Below, piece by piece: positions 17,526 to 24,734 of a stretch of DNA of 64,000 bases. This DNA is from Planktothricoides raciborskii GIHE-MW2 (GTDB lineage: Bacteria > Cyanobacteriota > Cyanobacteriia > Cyanobacteriales > Laspinemataceae). Every line of letters begins with the position of its first letter. Position 1 is the stretch's first letter. Where the stretch lies: NCBI RefSeq assembly GCF_040564635.1, contig NZ_CP159837.1, positions 3,397,001-3,461,000 of the forward strand, in the 5' to 3' direction. The notes below the pieces were generated by a model. That model worked only from the letters and a program-made list of their open reading frames with translations. It did not search any database and was not told where the DNA came from. Position numbers and translations under genes: made by a program.

Positions 17526-18937
17526 ACAGTATGACAGCATTTGTGCCAACTGGAATACAGATAACCTATTTGGTGGCTACGTCATTGTTTTTCTTCGGAT
17601 TAAAACAACTAGGTTCTCCGGCTACGGCTCGGAATGGTAATTTGTTGGCATCGGTGGGAATGTTGCTGGCGATCGTGGCAACACTATTAGATAGGCAGGT
17701 ACTCAACTATCAGATGATTCTGATTGCGATCGCTATTGGTTCGGCGATCGGGGCGATCATCGCGCAGAAAGTGGCCATGACGGAAATGCCCCAAATGGTC
17801 GGTCTGTTAAACGGCTTTGGGGGTGCTGCCTCCTCCCTGGTGGCGGTGGGAGAATTTTGGAAGTATTACAGCAGCTTTGATAATCCACCCCTGGATACCA
17901 CCATCACCGCTTTACTGGGTGTGTTAATCGGTGGCGTCACTTTCACGGGTTCTCTGATTGCCTTTGCCAAACTGCAAGGGATTATGAGTGGTTCTCCCAT
18001 TCTGTTCCCTGCCCAGCAAGTCGTTAACGGCTTACTATTAGGCGGATTTGTGGTTGGTAGTATCTACATCTGCATTCATCCCTTGAATACTCCCGTATTT
18101 CTCACCTTGACCGTCATTTCCTTAGTATTAGGGGTGATGTTCGTGATCCCTATTGGTGGCGGGGATATGCCCGTGGTGATTTCTCTGCTTAACTCCTTCT
18201 CTGGGTTAGCGGGATCTGCCGCTGGTTTCGTGGTGATGAACAATATGCTGATCATTGCCGGTGCCTTGGTGGGCGCTTCGGGGATTATCCTCACGGTGAT
18301 TATGTGTAAGGCCATGAACCGATCGCTGACCAATGTGTTATTTGCTGGATTTGGTACTGGGGAAGGTGGCGGTGCGGCTGCCAGTACAAGTGCTACAGCG
18401 GATATGACGGTTCACAGTATCGACCCAGAAGAAAGCGCCATGATGTTGGGTTATGCCCGGTCTGTGGTGATTGTGCCTGGATATGGCATGGCGGTAGCTC
18501 AAGCACAGCATACGGTCCGGGAGTTGGCTGACCAGTTGGAACGCCTGGGGGTAGAGGTAAAATATGCCATTCACCCGGTGGCCGGTCGGATGCCCGGACA
18601 CATGAACGTGCTGCTGGCAGAGGCGAATGTGCCTTATGAGCAGTTGTACGATATGGAAGATATTAATTCCGAGTTCGATCGCACTGATGTGGCGTTGGTA
18701 ATTGGCGCTAATGATGTGGTCAACCCAGCGGCACGGGAAAATCCCAGTAGCCCGATTTATGGGATGCCGATTTTAGATGTGGATAAGGCTGCCCATACGA
18801 TCGTGATTAAGCGCAGTATGAATACGGGCTTTGCCGGGATTGAGAATGAGTTGTTTTACAAGGATAAGACGATGATGCTGTTTGGCAGCGCCAAGGATAT
18901 GGTGGCCAAAATTGTTAGTGAGGTGAAGCAGCTTTAA
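17522..18937 (+). CDS. pntB: NAD(P) transhydrogenase beta subunit
   Basis: A 471-residue protein with nine or so N-terminal membrane helices and a C-terminal NADP(H)-binding domain III (VVIVPGYGMAVAQAQHTVRE, then HPVAGRMPGHMNVLLAEA and GANDVVNPAARENPSSP). It works with PntAA/AB to make NADPH at the expense of the proton gradient. Overlap with pntAB shows an operon. The operon is closed by the hairpin at 18975-19027. Confidence 0.94.
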   Translation: MNSMTAFVPTGIQITYLVATSLFFFGLKQLGSPATARNGNLLASVGMLLAIVATLLDRQVLNYQMILIAIAIGSAIGAIIAQKVAMTEMPQMVGLLNGFGGAASSLVAVGEFWKYYSSFDNPPLDTTITALLGVLIGGVTFTGSLIAFAKLQGIMSGSPILFPAQQVVNGLLLGGFVVGSIYICIHPLNTPVFLTLTVISLVLGVMFVIPIGGGDMPVVISLLNSFSGLAGSAAGFVVMNNMLIIAGALVGASGIILTVIMCKAMNRSLTNVLFAGFGTGEGGGAAASTSATADMTVHSIDPEESAMMLGYARSVVIVPGYGMAVAQAQHTVRELADQLERLGVEVKYAIHPVAGRMPGHMNVLLAEANVPYEQLYDMEDINSEFDRTDVALVIGANDVVNPAARENPSSPIYGMPILDVDKAAHTIVIKRSMNTGFAGIENELFYKDKTMMLFGSAKDMVAKIVSEVKQL

Positions 18938-18974
18938 TTATATAGCATCAACTTTAATTGATTCTGGTTTCTAG

Positions 18975-19027
18975 GCTCTGCCTCCTGTAGCTAATCGCTC
19001 ACAGCTAACAGCAACAGGAGGCAGAGC
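18975..19027 (+). terminator. Hairpin terminator after pntB
   Basis: GCTCTGCCTCCTGT (18975-18988) pairs with ACAGGAGGCAGAGC (19014-19027), followed by TTTCTATT. It starts 38 bases after the pntB stop and has a 25-base loop. Confidence 0.6.
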
Positions 19028-19127
19028 TTTCTATTGGCATTAGCTTAATTAAAGATATGAGTAGAATCAAAATTTTTTAAATGTTTCAAATTACAGCAAT
19101 TTTCTATTGAATCTACCACAAACACCT

Positions 19128-19286
19128 GTAGGGGCAAAGCATTCCGGCAGATAATTTATTACTTAGAATATTGTACGGGCCCGCGCATTTCGGCAGTGTA
19201 GGGGCGAATGGCCATTCGCCCCTACTGCTTATAACACTAAATGGACTGCCGAAATGCGCGGACCCCTACGGAATGCTTCGCCCTAC
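19128..19286. repeat. Three nested inverted repeats
   Basis: Outer arms at 19128-19146 and 19269-19286 (GTAGGGGCAAAGC...). Middle arms at 19173-19197 and 19245-19269 are 25 bp with two mismatches. The innermost is a perfect 28-bp palindrome at 19198-19225 (GTAGGGGCGAATGG and its complement). All begin with the same GTAGGGG/GTACGGG end, as if one copy had inserted into another. Confidence 0.85.
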
Positions 19287-19355
19287 CGTGGTTCAGTAAT
19301 CTGAAAACCGCTGTAAATTAGAAGTGCGATCGCGGATGGGATAGTGGATGTGATC

Positions 19356-19421
19356 GCGGATTGGCAGCGGATGGGATGCGGATTGGCAGCGGATGGGATG
19401 CGGATTGGCAGCGGATGGGAT
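19356..19421. repeat. 22-bp tandem repeat, three exact units
   Basis: Units at 19356-19377, 19378-19399 and 19400-19421. Each contains GCGGATTGGCAG and GCGGATGGGAT. A degenerate partial unit precedes them (19333-19342). The array runs directly into a HIP1 site and a decayed toxin-antitoxin fragment. Confidence 0.9.
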
Positions 19422-19701
19422 GCGATCGCTTTTATGGCTGTATTCAGGATAAAACATTCGTCCGACATCTATAGTCAGAACCAGCAGAAAGAGAAACTTT
19501 TTGATGGTTTACCTACTAGATAATACAGCAATTTTCTATTGGGTAAACTACAAAATCCAGCATATTTTAGAATGTATCGATCACATCCAAGACTATACAC
19601 AAAATGGCAAGGATAGTTTGATCAATGAATCTTTGGTGATGGAGTTTTGCGTCGCTGGCAAACAATGGCTGAATCCACACAGCGACTCTCAGATGATTTA
19701 A
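19422..19701 (+). pseudogene. Decayed antitoxin/VapC fragment, duplicate of the locus at 26 kb
   Basis: Bases 19422-19525 match 26054-26157 closely: the last third of a small antitoxin gene and the first codons of its VapC-like PIN toxin. One extra T near 19498-19502 destroys the overlap of the two genes. The toxin start (MVYLLDN) is then fused to unrelated sequence and ends after 66 codons without PIN catalytic residues. It is a remnant. Confidence 0.6.
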
Positions 19702-19829
19702 TTTGACTTATTGAGGATGATTTCGGGCGATCGCGCATTTTCTACCCCTCTACCCCTGGCAATGGCGAATCAATTGATGTCATAATTGTTGATATCTCTA
19801 AAATTAATCTAAAATTAAATTGGGCTTTT

Positions 19830-20053
19830 GTGAGCATTACTGTATTATTCCCGGAAGAATTATTAGTAGCGACGCGAGAAGACCCGGATACGTTTTCTCG
19901 GAAAGTCACAATCTATAGGGTCACTTGTACGCAGAAGGGAAAATCTCATCAGGGTTTGGTGCCCAAATTTTAGGCTGTAACCGCCTAGAATTTTATCGAC
20001 TTATGAGTGAACATGGCTTTGCGGCGATCGACTATAGCGAAGAAGAATTATAA
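19830..20053 (+). pseudogene. Frameshifted UPF0175-like antitoxin gene
   Basis: A GTG start opens SITVLFPEELLVATREDPD. Around 19910-19925 the frame shifts. The second frame continues with [19 protein letters not shown] and [19 protein letters not shown] up to the stop at 20051-20053. Joined, this is a complete UPF0175-type protein of about 74 residues, the family that often serves as antitoxin for PIN toxins. Only toxin-start-like debris follows it. Confidence 0.6.
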
Positions 20054-20250
20054 ATTGAGGCTAAAACCAGTCGAAAAATTGCCACAAAGGTGAAATAATC
20101 GTGAAAAAATAATCGTGAAAGTTGTTGTCAATATCTTAGGCTACTGCTATAATTGAAGTGGCGTTAAATGGTAGTCAGCAGCCCAATCAAGTAAAATTGA
20201 GGATCAAATCATCAAATGCCTATAACTTTGATCGCCAGGAGGTTTATCTT

Positions 20251-20331
20251 ATGAAAAATTTAGTTCATAAAATTATGGCAAGTGGGTTTTATTGCTACCA
20301 ACCGCATCTGATTGGAGGATACCGGCTTTGA
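20251..20331 (+). CDS. Short ORF with strong ribosome-binding site
   Basis: Twenty-six codons (MKNLVHKIMASGFYCYQPHL...) preceded by AGGAGG at an ideal distance (20237-20242). I do not recognise the product. It may be a leader peptide or a truncated gene in this decayed toxin-antitoxin area. Confidence 0.25.
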   Translation: MKNLVHKIMASGFYCYQPHLIGGYRL

Positions 20332-20466
20332 AATAGTCTTTTCGCTCTCATCAAAATCGATTGAAAGATGCAATGAAAAGATAATTACAGCGGATTGTAT
20401 ATTAATCTGCTGTATAAATCAACTTGGTACAATTAAAAATATTCTTGATCTAAATCTTAACCAACG

Positions 20467-20688
20467 ATGGAAACAATTACTATTCCAGTTGACCCAGCAA
20501 TTGCCAAAGCTTACCGAGAAGCTGACCCGGAAAAACAGCAAAAAATTGCCATGTTTCTCAATGTCATGCTCAAAAAAACACTCAATAAAAGACCATTGAT
20601 AGAAATTATGGAAGATGTCAGTCAACAAGCGATCGCTAATGGAATAACTCCAGAAATTTTAGAATCTATTCTCAATGATGAAGACTAA
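20467..20688 (+). CDS. Antitoxin partner of a PIN-domain toxin
   Basis: A 73-residue protein (METITIPVDPAIAKAYREAD...) with an N-terminal strand and helical remainder. It resembles the small antitoxins found upstream of COG1569/PIN_3 toxins in cyanobacteria. Its last codons (LNDED) overlap the start of the toxin gene by 11 bases. The family name is inferred from partner and size. The gene itself is intact although the toxin is broken. Confidence 0.6.
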   Translation: METITIPVDPAIAKAYREADPEKQQKIAMFLNVMLKKTLNKRPLIEIMEDVSQQAIANGITPEILESILNDED

Positions 20689-21102
20689 ACGAATTGTTAT
20701 TGATACTAATGTAATAGTAAGTGCTTTAATTTTTCAAAATCTACTACTATGCAAGTTTTTAGGGTAGCAAAAGAAAAGGGAGTGCTTCTAATTTATGATG
20801 ATATTTTTTCGGAACTCATTGATGTATTGAGCCGTCAAAAATTTGACCGTTATCTATCCAGAGAAATTCGTGAAGATTTTCTAGCGAGCTTATTTACGGA
20901 AGCAGAAATCATAAAAATTGATGAAAAAATTGAGGTTTGTCGAGATTCAAAAGACAATAAATTTTTAGAAGTTGCAGTTAATGGAAATGCCACTCATATT
21001 ATCACGGGAGATGGAGACTTATTAGAATTGCACCCGTTTCGAGGTATTTCTATTTTAACCCCACGCCAATTTTTAGAGGTTATTGGAGAATTACAGCCAT
21101 GA
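20678..21102 (+). pseudogene. PIN-domain toxin (COG1569 type), frameshifted in a T run
   Basis: The 5' part encodes KRIVIDTNVIVSALIF with the first catalytic Asp. At a run of five T (20730-20734) the frame is lost and a stop follows after 30 codons. The next frame continues as TTMQVFRVAKEKGVLLIYDD... to 21102, with the later acidic residues (CRDSKDNKFLEVA, ITGDGDLL). A partial second copy at 21659-21758 keeps six T and stays in frame, so loss of one T explains the break. Confidence 0.75.
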
Positions 21103-21397
21103 GATTAACCCCACAAATTTCCGATTTGTCAAACTGATTATTTTCTTCAATAATTCTTGATTTTCAATCTCAAATTGATCAATAGGTTCGGTTAGCGATA
21201 GGGTAGCCCAACGATGCTTTACACATCGCACTAGCAACTGTCTATAGCTTAGATTATCTGTTAACGTGGAACTGCAAACACATGGCAAATGCTCAAATTC
21301 AGCGGAAACTAGCTAACATCAGTTCCGATCTGGGTTATGTACTGCCTGTAATTTGCACTCCCTATGAGCTAATCGGGTATAATTCAGAGGTTTAGTT
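21103..21397. other. Intergenic region without a recognisable gene
   Basis: A minus-strand frame of 65 codons exists but has no family resemblance and no ribosome-binding site. Nothing else is seen apart from the leader of the next small gene. Confidence 0.3.
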
Positions 21398-21592
21398 ATG
21401 TACAAAAATGAAATTCTTGATGAAATTTACAGACACAGGGAAGAATACGCTCGCTCGTTTCATTATGATTTAAGAGCTATTTTCAATGACTTGAAACAAA
21501 AGGAGCTAGTTCATCAAGATAGACTTGTAAGAATTCCTATCAAACGCAGGTCTAACAATAAGCTGCACCCGACCGCAGGATTATCCGATTAA
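21398..21592 (+). CDS. Small helical protein, cassette-like gene
   Basis: A 64-residue product beginning MYKNEILDEIYRHREEYARSF, a common small cyanobacterial family often found among toxin-antitoxin genes (usual form: ILDEI..IREE.A..F.YD..AI..DL). After about residue 52 the sequence runs through SNNKLHPTA. These codons are the translation of the start of the attC-like site at 21550, so the natural C terminus is probably altered by the recombination site. Function unknown. Confidence 0.5.
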   Translation: MYKNEILDEIYRHREEYARSFHYDLRAIFNDLKQKELVHQDRLVRIPIKRRSNNKLHPTAGLSD

Positions 21593-21633
21593 ACCGCAAA
21601 ATTTCTAGCAGCGGGTAAGCTTGACCGTTAGCT
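21550..21633 (+). other. Integron attC-like recombination site
   Basis: The left end GTCTAAC (21550-21556) fits RYYYAAC and is followed by AATAAGCTGCACCCG. The right end is GTTAGCT (21627-21633), preceded by CGGGTAAGCTTGACC. The reverse complement of the right part (AGCTAACGGTCAAGCTTACCC) aligns with the left part with one extra base in the left arm, the unpaired-base feature of attC sites. Total length is 84 bp. The right box deviates from GTTRRRY at one base. No integrase gene is in the window. Confidence 0.55.
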
Positions 21634-21658
21634 GGCTTCGGTAACGGGTGTTGACGGT

Positions 21659-21758
21659 AGAAATTTTAGACTCTATTCTCAATGATGAAGACTAAACGAA
21701 TTGTCATTGATACTAATGTCATAGTAAGTGCTTTAATTTTTTCTAAATCCACTACTAT
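21659..21758 (+). pseudogene. Duplicated fragment of the PIN toxin-antitoxin locus
   Basis: About 100 bases match 20652-20751 with few changes: the last 11 codons of the antitoxin and the first 27 of the toxin. The toxin part is in frame (VIVSALIFSKSTT) and then diverges. It begins 26 bases after the attC-like site. Confidence 0.75.
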
Positions 21759-21778
21759 ACATCAATACCCTCGATACC

Positions 21779-21815
21779 AACCAAGTCAATGGGGTTATAC
21801 CTGATTGACTTGGTT
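21779..21815. repeat. 12-bp inverted repeat
   Basis: AACCAAGTCAAT (21779-21790) and ATTGACTTGGTT (21804-21815) with a 13-base loop, between the toxin fragment and the convergent STAND gene. It could end transcription from both sides, but it lacks a U tract. Confidence 0.5.
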
Positions 21816-21915
21816 GAGGCGAAAGAAATCAGAATATCCAAGATTGCCTCTGAGATCAAATGTGGGATTTCATAACTCGATCGCGATTTACCAGACCTGA
21901 ATTAGACTTGCTAGG

Positions 21916-23286
21916 TTAAGAAAAATGGAAATTTTTTATATATTCTTCAAATACTGGCAACAAAGTGAATAATATTTCATCTGAATCGACTTGACTTAAT
22001 AGATATCGTCTACTCAAAGACTGTAACCCATTGACAAGTTCCAAAGAAGACAAGTTTAAAGATTTTCTTAAATCATCTCTGGAAATCGGGGCTTTTGCCC
22101 GACTCATCTCTAAACTGATTTCTTGTTCCACCGGAGATAGCCTCATCCACAAGGTATCCCAAAGCAGTTTCATATCTTCGGGAAAAATTAAACTATCCTC
22201 AGCCATCAACTCATCGACGCGACCTGAGAAAACTTCTTTAATCAAACTAGAGATAGATTGCAAATATAAAGGATTTCCTTGATAAAGGTTGCTTAACTCA
22301 AGTAAATTTTCTTGACGAGGTAATCCCTGATATTGGAGAAAGTTTCCACCGTCAGCATCTAACCCTCCTAGTTCTAAAGATTTCTTCGGATATAACTCAG
22401 CATCCAAAGATATCATCTCTGGCGATTTTTCTTGACTCATCAGGATTAAACAACTTTGATGTGCAATCTCAGCCATCATTTTGAAAAACGTTTTATAGTC
22501 TGTATATTCAGGTTTATACTGTCCCGCGAATTGTCCAGGGATAAACAGATTTTGTACATCATCAAAAACCAGCAAACATCGGCGATCGGATAACAGTTCA
22601 AATACTTGATTAATCTGTTCATCAAGCCCTAGACTCTTTTCCGTTTCTTGGTTGAAAGTTGCCAAAATATCATGCAGCAGATGAGTTAGGGCTTTCGGAA
22701 ATTTCAGACTTTTCCAAATGACTGCATCAAACTGTGGCGAATGTAGGTCAATAAATCGCTTCACCAGCGTTGTTTTGCCAATACCACTTAATCCCAACAC
22801 TGCCATAAGACGAGTGGGTTGATTCAAAATATACTCAGAAAGTTTTTCCAGTTCTTCCCTGCGTCCTTCAAAGTGAGTAATCTTTGGGGCTAGTGCTAAA
22901 TCTATAGAATATTTTACACCAGCTTGAGTGCTTGAAGAAGAATTTTTCTGCTGTTTATCTGATGTTTCTGGACATAAAGTAAAGTGGCTATAAATTCCTA
23001 ATCCAACTAACTGAGACGAATTAATTGGGATATGCAACCTTTCAATTGTTGCCCGAAAATTAGATTTATTTATCTCTTCTGATAACCGTTCTGACAAAAT
23101 TTGCCACAGCTTATAGCCCACATCCCTAACCCGACTCTCACTGCGATGACATTCTTGGGCAATTTTTTCATAACTTTCCCCTTGCCAAACCCCTTTTACC
23201 ACAGCCTTTTGAATGTCATCTAAGTGTTTTCCCGTTTCGGCAAAGACGAGGCGATCGGCAAATTGTAACACTTCTGTAATAATCAT
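21916..23286 (-). CDS. STAND NTPase (NB-ARC) with N-terminal HTH-like domain
   Basis: A 456-residue protein. Residues 1-85 form the helical vWA-MoxR-associated type N-terminal domain common in cyanobacterial STAND proteins (HLDDIQKAVVKGVWQGESYEKIA). An NB-ARC ATPase follows with Walker A GLSGIGKTT (165-173), Walker B CLLVFDDVQ (about 237-245) and a winged-helix arm (about 370-450). Relatives usually continue into WD40 or TPR sensor repeats. This one stops after the arm, so it may be truncated or act with a separate sensor. It is divergent from the small-ORF/HExxH cassette. Confidence 0.8.
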   Translation of the reverse strand: MIITEVLQFADRLVFAETGKHLDDIQKAVVKGVWQGESYEKIAQECHRSESRVRDVGYKLWQILSERLSEEINKSNFRATIERLHIPINSSQLVGLGIYSHFTLCPETSDKQQKNSSSSTQAGVKYSIDLALAPKITHFEGRREELEKLSEYILNQPTRLMAVLGLSGIGKTTLVKRFIDLHSPQFDAVIWKSLKFPKALTHLLHDILATFNQETEKSLGLDEQINQVFELLSDRRCLLVFDDVQNLFIPGQFAGQYKPEYTDYKTFFKMMAEIAHQSCLILMSQEKSPEMISLDAELYPKKSLELGGLDADGGNFLQYQGLPRQENLLELSNLYQGNPLYLQSISSLIKEVFSGRVDELMAEDSLIFPEDMKLLWDTLWMRLSPVEQEISLEMSRAKAPISRDDLRKSLNLSSLELVNGLQSLSRRYLLSQVDSDEILFTLLPVFEEYIKNFHFS

Positions 23287-23410
23287 ACAGCTAAGATGGG
23301 GTAAGGGTTTCCGCCATTATAACTCACTCCGACACGGCATCGCACGATATTTCACGATTTTGCTTGAAATATTTCTTAACCAAAATCAGGATAAAATAGG
23401 ACATTTTAGT

Positions 23411-23662
23411 ATGGCTAGAACTGATTTTATTTTCAATATTGGAAAGGAACTAAATTACCTAAATAGGATTTCCGCAATTATGCTCATGCAAAATAACGTT
23501 CAGGATTTAATTGCAAATCTGGCCAACACCGTATCGACTGATGAAATTAAACAGACAAAAGTAGTTGCGACTAAAGTTCGCAGTATGTACACCGAAAACG
23601 GGGAAAATACTGTCGTTAACCTGGTTATGATTGCCCATGACTTAGAAGCGGAAATGTTTTAA
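23411..23662 (+). CDS. Small protein of unknown function, possible peptide substrate
   Basis: An 83-residue cysteine-free protein (MARTDFIFNIGKELNYLNRI...). The ATG at 23411 is used; the frame is open further upstream but there it overlaps the divergent gene. Composition is mixed, with a helical N-terminal half. It is the first gene of a plus-strand group leading to the HExxH enzyme and methyltransferase genes, with a 40-bp palindrome in the gap. That position is why it is a candidate precursor peptide. No known leader motif is visible. Confidence 0.5.
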   Translation: MARTDFIFNIGKELNYLNRISAIMLMQNNVQDLIANLANTVSTDEIKQTKVVATKVRSMYTENGENTVVNLVMIAHDLEAEMF

Positions 23663-23700
23663 TTAATTTGATTGAAATTTAGCAAAAAATTAGCTCGTCT

Positions 23701-23740
23701 CTAAATGTAGGGGCGATTCGCCAATCGCCCCTACATTTAG
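23701..23740. repeat. 40-bp hairpin, member of the GTAGGGG palindrome family
   Basis: Perfect 18-bp arms (23701-23718 and 23723-23740) around a CGCC loop. The core 23707-23734 is the 28-bp GTAGGGGCG...CGCCCCTAC unit, and the matching outer arms CTAAAT/ATTTAG lengthen the stem. Confidence 0.9.
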
Positions 23741-23858
23741 CATCTTACAGTAAAAAATGTATCAATAGTCTTTCTGTTTTGAAGGCAAACAAAAATTTGA
23801 TGCATGAATTTATTACTCAAAGGTAAACATTAGATCAATAGAAACACGGAGAGTCAGA

Positions 23859-24731
23859 ATGTTTTATCTGGATGGATATAAAAATTGTATAAAAACAGTT
23901 TTTCTTTTGGCCTGTAGTAACCAAGAACAGAAGATTAACAGCCTTGAGGAATTAAAAAATCAATATATTTGTTTTTTAAATCAACATTTTTCAGAAACTC
24001 CGATTCCCACTGAAGCTAACTTAGACCAATTTTGTTTTGATATAGAGCGAATCAAAAAAATCGCGGTAAAATATCAAGAAGATGGAATATTAACCGATTT
24101 AAAAACAAAAATTGATTTGAATACCCCTATTGCATCAATGGAGGAGGCATTAAGTTATGTGAAAAAGGGTCAGATCCTTTTAAATCAAGTCAATCCTTCT
24201 CTAGGCACAATATTTGATCTAGTGATTCATACTTTATTTTATGTGCGATCGCCTAATGCAGGAGGTGGTTCAGTATCAGACGCACCTGGAGTTATCTGGT
24301 GTGCAATCAAACGCAACTGGACAGATATGGATATTGCCGAGTTTTTAGTGCATGAACTGACTCATAATCTTGTGTTTTTAGATGAATTATGTTATCAACA
24401 CTATACTAATATGATCCAGTTGAGTGACAAAAAGCACTATGCCAAATCAAGCATTTTAAATAAACAACGTCCTCTGGATAAAGCATTTCATAGTCTGGTA
24501 GTTTCCCATGAGGTACTGCATTATCGCCAAGAAGCCGGAGAACCAAGCACTCCTCTTGTTCATCCGCCTTCTGAGCAAATGCTTTCGGCATCTTTAGCGA
24601 CTATTAATAGTATCAAGGCTGTGATTGATAACAGCAACTTGGTGCAACCAAGATTTTACGAAATTTTAGCCAATATCGAAGTATCTTTACGTCAATTAGA
24701 GAAATCACTAAAGACAGTTGTTGCTGTTTAG
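23859..24731 (+). CDS. HExxH-motif protein, likely peptide beta-hydroxylase (TIGR04267-like)
   Basis: A 290-residue protein with a metal-binding HELTH motif (His165, Glu166, His169) inside AEFLVHELTHNLVFLDEL, preceded by SDAPGVIWCAIKRNW and followed by RPLDKAFHSL, where His211 may be the third ligand. This arrangement resembles the HEXXH peptide-modification family (TIGR04267), members of which have been reported as alpha-ketoglutarate-dependent hydroxylases acting on RiPP precursors. A zinc peptidase is the alternative. GGAG lies before the ATG. The methyltransferase gene starts 3 bases after its stop, so the two are coupled. Confidence 0.65.
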   Translation: MFYLDGYKNCIKTVFLLACSNQEQKINSLEELKNQYICFLNQHFSETPIPTEANLDQFCFDIERIKKIAVKYQEDGILTDLKTKIDLNTPIASMEEALSYVKKGQILLNQVNPSLGTIFDLVIHTLFYVRSPNAGGGSVSDAPGVIWCAIKRNWTDMDIAEFLVHELTHNLVFLDELCYQHYTNMIQLSDKKHYAKSSILNKQRPLDKAFHSLVVSHEVLHYRQEAGEPSTPLVHPPSEQMLSASLATINSIKAVIDNSNLVQPRFYEILANIEVSLRQLEKSLKTVVAV

Positions 24732-24734
24732 GGT

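Noticed and set aside
20312-20599. 95-codon plus-strand frame overlapping the antitoxin
   Set aside because: TTG start, Lys/Leu-rich shadow of the antitoxin gene in another frame, which has the better protein.
21091-21288. 65-codon minus-strand frame beside the PIN pseudogene
   Set aside because: No start signal, no family resemblance, and the ends overlap the toxin 3' end.
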